Positions 18,754 through 27,276 of a stretch of 64,000 nt of DNA are shown here, in pieces. Within the stretch, counting starts at the first letter, position 1. Each line of letters opens with the position of its first letter. Below the pieces are notes generated by a model, which saw only the letters and a list, made by a program, of their open reading frames with translations, was not told where the DNA came from and did not search any database. The DNA comes from Vreelandella neptunia (GTDB taxonomy: Bacteria; Pseudomonadota; Gammaproteobacteria; Pseudomonadales; Halomonadaceae). Location: assembly GCF_022489065.1 (NCBI RefSeq), contig NZ_JAKVTW010000008.1, positions 1-64,000 of the forward strand, read 5' to 3'. Made by a program: the position numbers and the translations under genes.

Positions 18754-20004
18754 TTACAGGTTATTCACGCGGTATTTTTCGCGGAAACGACGGATCATCA
18801 GCACAGACACCAAGTTCAGTGCGAGAGTGACAGCAAATAGAACCAAGCCAAGTGCAAAGGCAGACAGTGTCTCCGCGCTTTCAAACTCTTGATCCCCTGT
18901 TAAAGCCGCCACAATTCGCACAGTCACCGTGGTCATATCTTCCAACGGATTGGCCGTAAGGTTGGGACGCATGCCGGCTGCCATGACCACGATCATGGTT
19001 TCACCCAGCGCACGCGACATGCCTAAGAGTGCCGCTGAAATAATCCCTGGCAGAGCAGCAGGAATAACCACATCTCGAATGGTTTCACCTTTGGTCATAC
19101 CTAATGCCAGCGACCCTTGGCGCATACTATCGGGCACAGAGTTGATCACATCGTCAGACAGCGACGAAATGAATGGGATGATCATAATGCCCATCACGAC
19201 ACCTGGGGCGACGGCATTGTTATAGGAAGCATCAAGCCCAAAAAAACCAGCGATGTTGACGATAATGGGCGCTACCGTAATCGCGGCAAAAAAGCCGTAA
19301 ACCACGGTAGGAATACCCGCTAGAACCTCAAGTACGGGTTTGGCAACTGTACGCACGTTACGCGGTGCATACTCGGACATGTAAATCGCGGAGAGCAGGC
19401 CTATAGGAACAGCGACCAGCATTGCGATAGCGGTAATCATAAAGGTGCCGGCAAATAGCGGTACCGAGCCAAACTCAGCCCCACTACCATCGCCACGGCC
19501 GGCTGACGCTAAAAAGCTCGCGCCTGGATTCCAGGTGGTGCCGGTAATGAACTCCCAGAAGCTGTGCATTTGGAAAAAGCGCAGCGCCTCAGAAATAATC
19601 GAAAACAGAATGCCGAACGTAGTGAAAATAGAGATTAACGCTGCCCCGGCCAAGACCATGCGGATGACCCGCTCAATGGCCTGACGGGCGTGAAAATCAG
19701 GTTTAACTTGGTTAAGACTTACCATCAGCCCTATGGCTGCGATGACTAAACTCGCCGCCAGTAAATAGAGCGTAGGGATATCGGCACCCATTAGAAGCAG
19801 CACAAAAGCACCCAGCGTACTCACTAGCACGGCTGGCCCGGCAGTCGAGAGCACGGTGAACCAGGCGTATTGATCTGGCTGAGCAAACATAGCCGTGCCC
19901 GCACTGCGTAAACGGGTGGCTTTTGAACGGCCAGCAAAAAACGCCAGCAGCCCCAGCAGTAGTAACGCACCGCAAAAAATCAGAAGAAGCTGGTTAGTCT
20001 GCAT
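18754..20004 (-). CDS. pstC: Phosphate ABC transporter permease PstC
   Basis: A 416-residue inner-membrane permease partner of PstA. Seen: several N-terminal helices, then the permease domain with VPIGLLSAIYMSEYAPRNVR and the coupling loop SMRQGSLALGMTKGETIRDV followed by SRALGETMIV. It is longer than the E. coli protein through an N-terminal membrane extension. A hairpin in the gap after pstS may lower its expression relative to the binding protein. Confidence 0.94.
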   Translation of the reverse strand: MQTNQLLLIFCGALLLLGLLAFFAGRSKATRLRSAGTAMFAQPDQYAWFTVLSTAGPAVLVSTLGAFVLLLMGADIPTLYLLAASLVIAAIGLMVSLNQVKPDFHARQAIERVIRMVLAGAALISIFTTFGILFSIISEALRFFQMHSFWEFITGTTWNPGASFLASAGRGDGSGAEFGSVPLFAGTFMITAIAMLVAVPIGLLSAIYMSEYAPRNVRTVAKPVLEVLAGIPTVVYGFFAAITVAPIIVNIAGFFGLDASYNNAVAPGVVMGIMIIPFISSLSDDVINSVPDSMRQGSLALGMTKGETIRDVVIPAALPGIISAALLGMSRALGETMIVVMAAGMRPNLTANPLEDMTTVTVRIVAALTGDQEFESAETLSAFALGLVLFAVTLALNLVSVLMIRRFREKYRVNNL

Positions 20005-20113
20005 CGAATTTCTCTCGCATTACTTAATGAAATCGTATTGGCGACTACTTTGGGGCACAAACATTACAACAATGTGACAAACGCCAATATATCGCTGTTA
20101 TAAAACGAAAGGC

Positions 20114-20131
20114 CGGCAGCTTTCGCTGCCG
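20114..20131 (-). terminator. Attenuating hairpin between pstS and pstC
   Basis: A stem CGGCAGC / GCTGCCG with a 4-base loop, followed on the minus strand by a T-rich stretch (TTTCGTTTTA). It lies 27 bases after the pstS stop. Such hairpins commonly let pstS mRNA accumulate above the permease genes; that role is inferred. Confidence 0.6.
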
Positions 20132-20157
20132 ACCACTTTCATTTCTAACTTAACGAC

Positions 20158-21171
20158 TTACTTAAGAACGTCTGCTGACATTGTAGTGCGGTCTGCTACC
20201 ACTTGACGCCACTCTTCACGCTCGCCCTCCGGCAGTGCGATCAAGCCAATATCTTTCAAGTAACCATCTGAGCCAATCATCATCTCGCTCATAAACATGT
20301 CGACATACTCATACATCGGCGGTACTTCTTCAGCGTGCTGGTTCTTCACGTAGAACCAAAGTGAACGCGCGATAGGATAGTCTCCGGAACTGATTGCATC
20401 AGCTTCAGGCTCTACGCCGTCGATAGTGGCAGCGCTGATAGTATCGGTGTTCTCTTCAAGGAAAGAGTAACCGAAGATACCAAAGGCACCGGTGTCTTCA
20501 GACAAACGCTGAACGATCAGGTTGTCGTTTTCACCAGCATCGATGTAAACGCCGTCAGAACGAATATCGGTATAGCCTTCTTCACCGTAGATATCCATGT
20601 CACCTGAAGCAGCTTCCATCACCAATTCTTCAAAGGCGTCGCGAGTACCAGAAGTCGTTGGCGGACCATAAATGGAGATTTCGCGGTCAGGCAGTGAAGC
20701 GTCGATATCGCTCCAGTTGGTGTAGGGGTTATCGACTAACTCACCATCAACCGGCACCTGTGCGGCGACTGCCAGGAAGATCTGCTCAAGAGTAAAGTCA
20801 ACGCCGTCGTTAGAGCTTGACTGGCCCAATACGATACCGTCAGAACCGATTTTAGCTTCGGTAATATCGGTAACGCCGTTCTCTTCGCAACGCTCGAACT
20901 CAGCGACTTTCATGCGGCGTGAAGCGTTGGTGATATCGGGCGTGCCTTCACCTACACCGTTACAGAACAGACGCAAACCGCCACCGGAACCTGTTGATTC
21001 GATAACAGGCGTCGGATTTCCGGTAGTGGCACCGAATTCTTCAGTTACGTAGCTGGCAAACGGATAAACGGTACTGGAACCTACGATACGGATTTGATCA
21101 CGGGCTTGTGCAACACCGGCAACGCTCATTACAGCAGCCGCGATAACGGTGGTTTTTAGAATACGGTTCAT
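20158..21171 (-). CDS. pstS: Phosphate-binding periplasmic protein PstS
   Basis: A 337-residue periplasmic solute-binding protein that delivers phosphate to PstCAB. Seen: a signal peptide (MNRILKTTVIAAAVMSVAGV, cut near AQA) and phosphate-binding loops IRIVGSSTVYPFA, TGSGGGLRLFC and TTSGTRDAFEEL. The mature protein is very acidic, as expected for salt-adapted periplasm. ATG 21171 has AGGAG upstream. It is the first gene of pstSCAB and is preceded by a PHO box. Confidence 0.95.
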   Translation of the reverse strand: MNRILKTTVIAAAVMSVAGVAQARDQIRIVGSSTVYPFASYVTEEFGATTGNPTPVIESTGSGGGLRLFCNGVGEGTPDITNASRRMKVAEFERCEENGVTDITEAKIGSDGIVLGQSSSNDGVDFTLEQIFLAVAAQVPVDGELVDNPYTNWSDIDASLPDREISIYGPPTTSGTRDAFEELVMEAASGDMDIYGEEGYTDIRSDGVYIDAGENDNLIVQRLSEDTGAFGIFGYSFLEENTDTISAATIDGVEPEADAISSGDYPIARSLWFYVKNQHAEEVPPMYEYVDMFMSEMMIGSDGYLKDIGLIALPEGEREEWRQVVADRTTMSADVLK

Positions 21172-21232
21172 GCGAAATACTCCTGTTCATGTAGGGATCT
21201 GGCCTTCGCAAGGCATACCTTGCACTGGTTCC

Positions 21233-21250
21233 ATGACAACTTCATGACAG
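21233..21250 (-). promoter_or_regulatory. PHO box of the pst operon
   Basis: On the minus strand the sequence reads CTGTCATGAAGTTGTCAT, two PhoB half-sites 11 bases apart that closely match the enterobacterial PHO box. A candidate -10 (TATGCC, 21212-21217) follows, with the box in place of the -35. It predicts PhoB-activated expression under phosphate starvation. Confidence 0.85.
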
Positions 21251-21299
21251 TGAGTAATAGAGGAAAGAATTTTTGCTCTGCGGGGAAATTCGCTTTCCT

Positions 21300-22034
21300 T
21301 TATAACAGTAAACCCAGCGCCGCCAGGGTACACAACGCCAGCGAAGCACCTTGCAGTAAACGTCTATCCAAGCGATGGGCAATGGCATCAGCCACTGCGT
21401 TACCTATAAGCACCGCAGGTAGGAAGGTAAGAGCAACCTGGAAGTGCCATAGCTGGATTTGGTTAGCGAAAGCGAGAGTAATAATGGTCAACATGGAGGT
21501 CAAAATGAAAAAGGCAGCCAAGTTCCCCCGCACCCGGTCAGCCGGCAAGCCGTGCATCAATATCACCATGGGCGGGCCACCGATAGCGGCAACGGTGCCA
21601 AAGATGCCTGATAACACACCAGCACCGAATAGCGTTATTCGATTTACTGGCAGTTTAAAGCGGCATAGCGTCACTAGCACCGCAAACAGCACAATAACGG
21701 CAATTAGTTTTTCCAGGATCACCATTGGTGCGGCTAGCAGCAGCCAAATTCCCAGGGCATTACCTGGCAGCCGCCCCACTAACGCCATGCCAATGGAATC
21801 CAAACGCACTTCATGCCAGTAGTGGCGCACCATCATTAACGAGACGGTAAAGCCAAACAGCACTAAAATGACCGGCACCAATCCTGGCTCAAGCATCAGC
21901 AACAGTGGGGCCCCAATAACGGCCAAACCGAAACCGGTGGCGCGCTGGACAAAGGCTCCCAGCAGCAGCACGGCTGCGCAGGCTAACCAGGTACTCATCG
22001 GCATATTGACCCAGTCCAACAAGCTATCTATCAC
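21300..22034 (-). CDS. TauE/SafE family sulfite/anion exporter
   Basis: A 244-residue membrane protein with about eight helices. Seen: the repeated TauE/SafE pattern, ATGFGLAVIGAPLLLML in the first half and LSGIFGTVAAIGGPPMVILM in the second. Members export sulfite, sulfoacetate or other organosulfur anions; the substrate here is unknown. The frame begins at GTG 22034, with a possible ATG at 22004. There is no clear operon with its neighbours. Confidence 0.85.
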   Translation of the reverse strand: MIDSLLDWVNMPMSTWLACAAVLLLGAFVQRATGFGLAVIGAPLLLMLEPGLVPVILVLFGFTVSLMMVRHYWHEVRLDSIGMALVGRLPGNALGIWLLLAAPMVILEKLIAVIVLFAVLVTLCRFKLPVNRITLFGAGVLSGIFGTVAAIGGPPMVILMHGLPADRVRGNLAAFFILTSMLTIITLAFANQIQLWHFQVALTFLPAVLIGNAVADAIAHRLDRRLLQGASLALCTLAALGLLL

Positions 22035-22065
22035 GAATGTTCATTCCCGTTATGCAACCTACCGC

Positions 22066-23262
22066 TCATCCCTGTTGATCAAATGCTACAGGCGCCTTGG
22101 TTAATTTGCGCACGCCGATATTCCCCAACAGAGCGGCACCTAACATCGTCAGCACCATTGGCCAAAGGTGCTCAACTTCAAACAGCCCCACCATGACTCC
22201 TGCGAGAGCACCACAGGTAAACTGGATGCCGCCTAACAGCGCCGTTGCAGTGGCACTTATATGGCCAAAATGATCCAGTAACGATGAGATGGCGTTGGGA
22301 GTAATCAGCCCGATCATACCGGTGAACAACATAATCAGCGGCACCACAATAAATAGCGACGCCATATTGAGTGCGGTTACTAACACTAGCCCCAGTGCTG
22401 CGATCAATTGTATGAGCAAGCCCAACCGCAAGTTTTGCTGCGGGGTACGCTTTCGCAACAGGTGAATATTGACCCGGTTAGAGAGGGCAATGACCAGCAC
22501 GTTGACCCCAAAAACGAGCGGATAGGTGCCAGGCGATAGACCAAAATAGTCGAGATAGAGAAACGGCGACGCCGTCACAAAGGCAAACAGACCCGCAAAG
22601 GAAGCCGCCACGGCGCAGATATAGCCCATCCCTTCACGATGCTTTAGCACGCTGGCGTAATTGCGTATTACCTGGCGCGGTGATGCCGCTGGGAGAGACA
22701 TATCCCGCGTCTCAGGTAAACGGGTTCCGAGTAGCCAAAGTAAAAAGCCTGCATAGACGGCCAAAAATACAAAAATCAACCACCAACCAGCCACATGCAG
22801 CAATAGGCTACCCACGGCGGGCGCCACTAGCGGCGCCAGCATCATAATCATCGCCATTGTCGACATCACTTTGGCGGCTTCTCGACCGCTAAAGCAGTCG
22901 CGCACAATCGCTGCTGAGTTTACAACACAGGCACCACCGCCCAACGCCTGCACAAATCGCCAGGCTAGCAGCGAGGAGAGCGTATCGACCGTGGTGATGG
23001 CTAAACTTGCCAACATAAACACGACGAGCCCCCCCAGCAGTACCGGCTTTCTACCCATACGATCCGATAGCGGACCAAAGCATAACTGGCCCAACGCAAA
23101 GCCGAATAAGAACACGCTAATGGAGAGTTCAGTGCGATGAATGCTAGCGCCGATACTCTCGGCGATGATTCCCATCGCAGGTAAGTAGGCGTCGATCGCA
23201 AAAGGGGCAAGCGCTGTGTTCGCGGCGACTAATAACGCTACACGGCGGGGATTGAGGTGCAT
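22066..23262 (-). CDS. Bcr/CflA-type multidrug efflux MFS transporter
   Basis: A 398-residue, 12-helix drug:proton antiporter of the Bcr/CflA subfamily. Seen: AIDAYLPAMGIIAESIG in helix 1 and the MFS loop motif LCFGPLSDRMGRKPVLLGG between helices 2 and 3. Known members export bicyclomycin, chloramphenicol or sulfonamides; the substrate here cannot be read. It sits 31 bases upstream of the TauE/SafE gene on the same strand. Confidence 0.88.
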   Translation of the reverse strand: MHLNPRRVALLVAANTALAPFAIDAYLPAMGIIAESIGASIHRTELSISVFLFGFALGQLCFGPLSDRMGRKPVLLGGLVVFMLASLAITTVDTLSSLLAWRFVQALGGGACVVNSAAIVRDCFSGREAAKVMSTMAMIMMLAPLVAPAVGSLLLHVAGWWLIFVFLAVYAGFLLWLLGTRLPETRDMSLPAASPRQVIRNYASVLKHREGMGYICAVAASFAGLFAFVTASPFLYLDYFGLSPGTYPLVFGVNVLVIALSNRVNIHLLRKRTPQQNLRLGLLIQLIAALGLVLVTALNMASLFIVVPLIMLFTGMIGLITPNAISSLLDHFGHISATATALLGGIQFTCGALAGVMVGLFEVEHLWPMVLTMLGAALLGNIGVRKLTKAPVAFDQQG

Positions 23263-23437
23263 GGGTCTCCTTACGGCGATACGAACGCGCTGGAATAGAT
23301 AGGCCGCTAATCATAGCCGATTTTAAGACACTTGTCGGGGCTAAACGCTCTACACAGAGCTATCGCAGTGAGTGATAACGAATGATCACCAACTGAGATA
23401 GCCCTGAGAAAAGTCAGGTCTGTTTAAAGACGGGGGG

Positions 23438-23956
23438 TTATTGATGCGTGGCGGCGTCTTGCGACTCGAGCATGTCAACCAGCGGCTGGAACTGCTCGCG
23501 GTTGTGCTCGTTCATATGCATCAAAATACGATGAGCTTCCAGAATGCGATCACGCAACCCCTCTTCATCGGCAGGCTCTTCGGGTAACTCTTCAAGCGAT
23601 TCGTTAAGCGCTGTTGCTTGCTTTAGAGGCGCTTCCATCAGGGTAAAAAAGCGCGCAAACCCCATTACGTCCAACATTTTACGGACGTCATCATTATCGA
23701 CAATAATCGTCGGTGGCTGCTCTAAGCGCCCTTTTACTGCCATTGCGACCTTGGCTAAAAAACCCAACGCAGTAGAGTCCACGTTGGTGGCCTCGCGCAG
23801 GTCAATCAGTACGGCACGCAATCCCGGTGTCTCAGCGAGACGTTGGGCTTGGGTATCGAGTGTGGCGCAGAGCGTCAAACGCACATCGCCACACAGTTTT
23901 AAAACAAAAACACCAGAATCGAACGCCGCTTTAATGCGGCCTTCTTCAATCAGCAT
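23438..23956 (-). CDS. STAS-domain anti-sigma-factor antagonist
   Basis: A 172-residue protein whose first about 110 residues form a STAS domain with the phosphorylatable serine region ATNVDSTALGFLAKVAM. The C-terminal extension is charged and helical (LEELPEEPADEEGLRD). ATG 23956 overlaps the stop of the PP2C gene, so the two are coupled; the TTG at 23962 is rejected. With the upstream phosphatase it forms a partner-switching pair like HsbR/HsbA, in which dephosphorylation of the serine frees the STAS protein to bind its target. Confidence 0.85.
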   Translation of the reverse strand: MLIEEGRIKAAFDSGVFVLKLCGDVRLTLCATLDTQAQRLAETPGLRAVLIDLREATNVDSTALGFLAKVAMAVKGRLEQPPTIIVDNDDVRKMLDVMGFARFFTLMEAPLKQATALNESLEELPEEPADEEGLRDRILEAHRILMHMNEHNREQFQPLVDMLESQDAATHQ

Positions 23957-25142
23957 GACCAAATCCGCTCACCATCATGATTGTTAGATCATCGGGTAAA
24001 GCATCGCGTTCCTGGTTGGCATCAAACTCTGCATCCCCTTCTGAAAGGAGTGCATTCGTCTCTGCTAGCCGGTCGCGCAACTGCTCAAGCGTGACACTCT
24101 CGCTTACTAATTGCTCAAGCTCCTTGAGCCGCGTGTCGAGCGTTTTACCCGGCAAGCATTCCAAAACACCATCTGAGCAAAGCCACAAACGAAAGTCGTT
24201 CGGCAACGCACAGCTAAGCGAAGGATACTCCACATCGGGGAAAAGGCCTACTGGCATTCCTTCGCCTTCAAGACGTTTTAGCTCCCCCTCGGCCGCTAAA
24301 AGTGGCATGGGAAGCTGAGCGCCGAGCGAATAGTGCAGAGTATGCGCCTCATGGTCAATAACCCCGACAAATAAGGTGGCATGTTTGCCTATATCAGTAC
24401 CCTGCAACTCTCGGTTCATTGCCTTTAGCCAATCAGGCGGTAGCCTTTCCGGCTGCTGGCCATCCCACTCACTCAACCAACGATTGCATAAGTATTTGAG
24501 CAACACCGTCACAAAAGCCGATGACGCACCATGCCCCGACACATCAGCAAAATAGAAGGCGCTATAGCGCTCGTTATAGCGTTGGTAGTCTAGAAAATCA
24601 CCGGACAGATAGAGTGAAGGCGCAAACACATAGTCGTAATACACCCCATTGATGATTTTAGGGCGAAGGGGCAGTAAACGCCGCTGGATATGACCACCAC
24701 TCTGCTGATCCATACGCAGTAGCGCTAAATGCGTCTCTAGGCTCTCGTTCAACTCAGCAAGACGCGCGTGATCTCGCTCTCGCTCTAGGGCTAAATCATT
24801 TAGCTCAATGGCTTTACGGATCATGCGGCGCAGTAGTTCTGCGTGGCGCAAAGGGTGGACAATATAATCCACCAACCCTACGTCAATCGCTTTGATAAGG
24901 TCAGCATCCTGGCGCGAGTCACTCACAACCAGCGTCGGCAAGCGTCGCGTTAACTGCGACCACTGCTGGCGTGGCACCGCTCTCGCATGGGCCACAATCA
25001 GCGCCGTACCCGCAGGCAAGTTGTCAATATCTTCTGCGGCAAATACCCACATGCCGTCGCAGGTAATCGCCTCGGCCAGCGCATCGCGCTCTCGACCCGG
25101 CTCGTCGATCACCGCGATCAGCTGCTTAGAATGCTCCATCAT
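23946..25142 (-). CDS. Pseudo-receiver/PP2C (SpoIIE-type) serine phosphatase
   Basis: A 398-residue two-domain protein. Residues 1-125 have a CheY-like receiver fold, but the expected phospho-acceptor aspartate position reads ALIVAHARAVP and the usual KP motif reads HPL. It is probably not phosphorylated. A short coiled coil follows, then a PP2C/SpoIIE phosphatase domain with metal motifs FADVSGHGASSAF, LCSDGVLE and PDDLTIMMV. ATG 25142 has GAGG upstream and starts 5 bases after the mlaA stop. It should act on the downstream STAS protein. The input signal is unknown. Confidence 0.85.
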   Translation of the reverse strand: MMEHSKQLIAVIDEPGRERDALAEAITCDGMWVFAAEDIDNLPAGTALIVAHARAVPRQQWSQLTRRLPTLVVSDSRQDADLIKAIDVGLVDYIVHPLRHAELLRRMIRKAIELNDLALERERDHARLAELNESLETHLALLRMDQQSGGHIQRRLLPLRPKIINGVYYDYVFAPSLYLSGDFLDYQRYNERYSAFYFADVSGHGASSAFVTVLLKYLCNRWLSEWDGQQPERLPPDWLKAMNRELQGTDIGKHATLFVGVIDHEAHTLHYSLGAQLPMPLLAAEGELKRLEGEGMPVGLFPDVEYPSLSCALPNDFRLWLCSDGVLECLPGKTLDTRLKELEQLVSESVTLEQLRDRLAETNALLSEGDAEFDANQERDALPDDLTIMMVSGFGHAD

Positions 25143-25147
25143 AAGCC

Positions 25148-25987
25148 TCAATCGGCGCTGTTTTCGCCACCAACGCCGTCGTTACCAGCGTCGCTGTCTT
25201 CAAAGTCACTGTTATCAAAGTCGCTATCATCAAAGTCGAAGGTGTCGCTGGCAAAGGGGTCATCGCCCAATTCTCCATCGCTCACCTCGAACTGGCGGCT
25301 CTGTAAGTAAGCGTCACGAATAAAGCGGTATCGATCACCGCGAATCAACTCCTCCTGGTCAAGCAACCCCGCTCGGGTGTCAATTAGGTTGAGCGCTGTC
25401 AGGCTTATGCGAACGGTATCATCTTCTACATAGGTCACCGGATACGAGGCTATGTCAGCAGGCAGCCCCGTGGTATCACGTAGCGTACTGGGACCTAAGA
25501 AAGGCAGCACCAAATAGCGTGAATCTTCCCAGCCCCAAACCGCCAACGTTTGACCGAAATCCTCTTTATCCGCAGTAATTTCCATCAACGTTGCATAATC
25601 CAGCAGCCCGCCGACACCCACGGTGGAGTTAATCAAAAAACGCGAGGTAGCAAGGCCAGCGTTAGCAGGCTTACCCTGCAGCAAACTGTTAAGCGCAGTG
25701 CGTATTTCACCTAAATTGGAGAAGAAGTTACCTACACCCGTTTCTACCGGATCAGGGGTAATCGTGCGATAGCCTCTTGCCACCGGCTTAAGCGCGTAAC
25801 GATCCAGTACGTCATTAAACGTAAACACTTTGCGGTTAAAGCCTTCCCATGGGTCATCTGGGTTGGCGTTGTCTGCCGTTTGCGTGCTGGCACAACCGCT
25901 AATGACTAATAACGCCACCAGCAGTAGCGGCAACCCTGTTGAGCGCCACGTAAACGTTAACTTGTTGTTACTTAACCTCTGCCCCAT
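25148..25987 (-). CDS. mlaA: MlaA (VacJ) outer-membrane phospholipid-trafficking lipoprotein
   Basis: A 279-residue lipoprotein of the Mla pathway, which removes misplaced phospholipids from the outer leaflet of the outer membrane. Seen: a lipobox VISGC near residue 31, then DPWEGFNRKVFTFND, the MlaA signature, and the conserved core to about residue 235. The tail is unusual: a strongly acidic repeat (SDFDNSDFEDSD) encoded by 15-base tandem units. It is the first gene of an operon with the phosphatase and STAS genes, rather than with other mla genes. Confidence 0.93.
   Translation of the reverse strand: MGQRLSNNKLTFTWRSTGLPLLLVALLVISGCASTQTADNANPDDPWEGFNRKVFTFNDVLDRYALKPVARGYRTITPDPVETGVGNFFSNLGEIRTALNSLLQGKPANAGLATSRFLINSTVGVGGLLDYATLMEITADKEDFGQTLAVWGWEDSRYLVLPFLGPSTLRDTTGLPADIASYPVTYVEDDTVRISLTALNLIDTRAGLLDQEELIRGDRYRFIRDAYLQSRQFEVSDGELGDDPFASDTFDFDDSDFDNSDFEDSDAGNDGVGGENSAD
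25200..25244 (-). repeat. 15-base tandem repeat in the mlaA tail
   Basis: TCAAAGTC recurs at 25200, 25215 and 25230, exactly 15 bases apart. On the minus strand it encodes the acidic DDSDF/DNSDF/EDSD units. It is a likely site of replication slippage and length variation. Confidence 0.8.
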
Positions 25988-26021
25988 GACTTTTTCCTTT
26001 TTTTACAATTCCGCAGCACGT

Positions 26022-27143
26022 TTACAACCGACGAAGGACAACGCTGCCAGCACTATAGCCTGCACCAAACGAACAAATCACACCTATATCGCCCTGATCG
26101 AACTGCTCGCGATGGAGGTGAAACGCAATAATGGAGCCCGCTGAACTAGTATTTGCATAGCGATCTAAAATGATCGGCGCCTGGGTTTCACTTGGGTCAT
26201 AGCCCAACACTTTGCGCGCAATCAAATCGTTCATATGACGGTTAGCCTGATGCAACCACATGCGTTTAAGATCACTTCCGCTTAACTCCAATGACGCCAG
26301 ATGATCGGTGATCAGTTTGGCGACCATCGGACAAACTTCTTTAAATACCCGCCGACCTTCCTGCACGAACAGCTTGTCCAAGGCCAATGGGTCACTGTCC
26401 GTCACGCGATTTAGGAAACCCGCATTATTGCGAATCGCGTTGGAAAATTTAGTCACCAAGCGCGTACCGAGAATTTCATACTGCTCGACAGCCACGGCGT
26501 CGGCGCTGTTTTCTAGTACCACAGCGGTACAAGCATCGCCGAAAATGAAGTGGCTGTCACGGTCTCGAAAATTAAGATGCGCCGAGCAGATCTCAGGATT
26601 GACCACCAGCGCGCGTTTGACGCTGCCGGAGGCTATCGCATTGGCCGCCGTTTCCAGAGCAAAGGTGGCTGAACTGCAGGCCACGTTCATATCGAACCCA
26701 TAGCCACCTGCCCCCAGCGTTTGCTGCACTTCAACCGCCACGGCAGGATAGGCTCGCTCTAGGTTTGAGCAGGCAACAATCACTAGCTCGATGTCGGCGG
26801 GATCTACTTGAGCGGCGGCCAACGCATGCCGCGCGGCATGCGTTGCCATCTCACACTGAAGCGAGGGCTCGTCATTACTCCGCTGTGGCAGTTTAGGTCG
26901 CATACGCTGTGGGTCAAGGATACCTGATGCATCTAGCACATAGCGGCTCTGAATCCCAGACGCCTTTTCAATAAACTCGCTACTTGAGTGCGCCAGAGGC
27001 TCGCGCTCTCCGCGCTCAATCGCCGCTGCGTGCTGCTCATTCTCACCATCTACCCAAGCATTAAATGCCGCCACCAGGGCTGCATTATCAATGGCGTGTT
27101 CCGGTGTATAGAGTCCTGTACCGGTAATCACCACATGTGTCAT
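26022..27143 (-). CDS. Beta-ketoacyl-ACP synthase III-like enzyme (PA3286-like)
   Basis: A 373-residue thiolase-fold condensing enzyme. Seen: the nucleophilic cysteine in DMNVACSSATFALE, the histidine in WLHQANRHMNDL and the asparagine in YANTSSAGSI, forming the KAS III Cys-His-Asn triad. It resembles the Pseudomonas PA3286 type, which condenses medium-chain acyl-CoA from beta-oxidation with malonyl-ACP, rather than FabH proper. ATG 27143 has AAGGAGA upstream. It is a single gene on the minus strand, 34 bases ahead of mlaA. Confidence 0.88.
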   Translation of the reverse strand: MTHVVITGTGLYTPEHAIDNAALVAAFNAWVDGENEQHAAAIERGEREPLAHSSSEFIEKASGIQSRYVLDASGILDPQRMRPKLPQRSNDEPSLQCEMATHAARHALAAAQVDPADIELVIVACSNLERAYPAVAVEVQQTLGAGGYGFDMNVACSSATFALETAANAIASGSVKRALVVNPEICSAHLNFRDRDSHFIFGDACTAVVLENSADAVAVEQYEILGTRLVTKFSNAIRNNAGFLNRVTDSDPLALDKLFVQEGRRVFKEVCPMVAKLITDHLASLELSGSDLKRMWLHQANRHMNDLIARKVLGYDPSETQAPIILDRYANTSSAGSIIAFHLHREQFDQGDIGVICSFGAGYSAGSVVLRRL

Positions 27144-27276
27144 GCCAATCTCCTTTAAGCGGCTTGCCGACGTGACTGGCTGGCCATTGATGGCTAGCGC
27201 GTAACTTGCGACGAACCCATAACGTTACTGTGTGCGTAAAATAGCGGTTTTTCCAGCAACTTTTTTCAACCACTTG

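Noticed and set aside
21220..21822. A 200-residue plus-strand open frame over the TauE/SafE gene
   Set aside because: It is antisense to a well-supported membrane protein gene, and its composition is that of a shadow frame.
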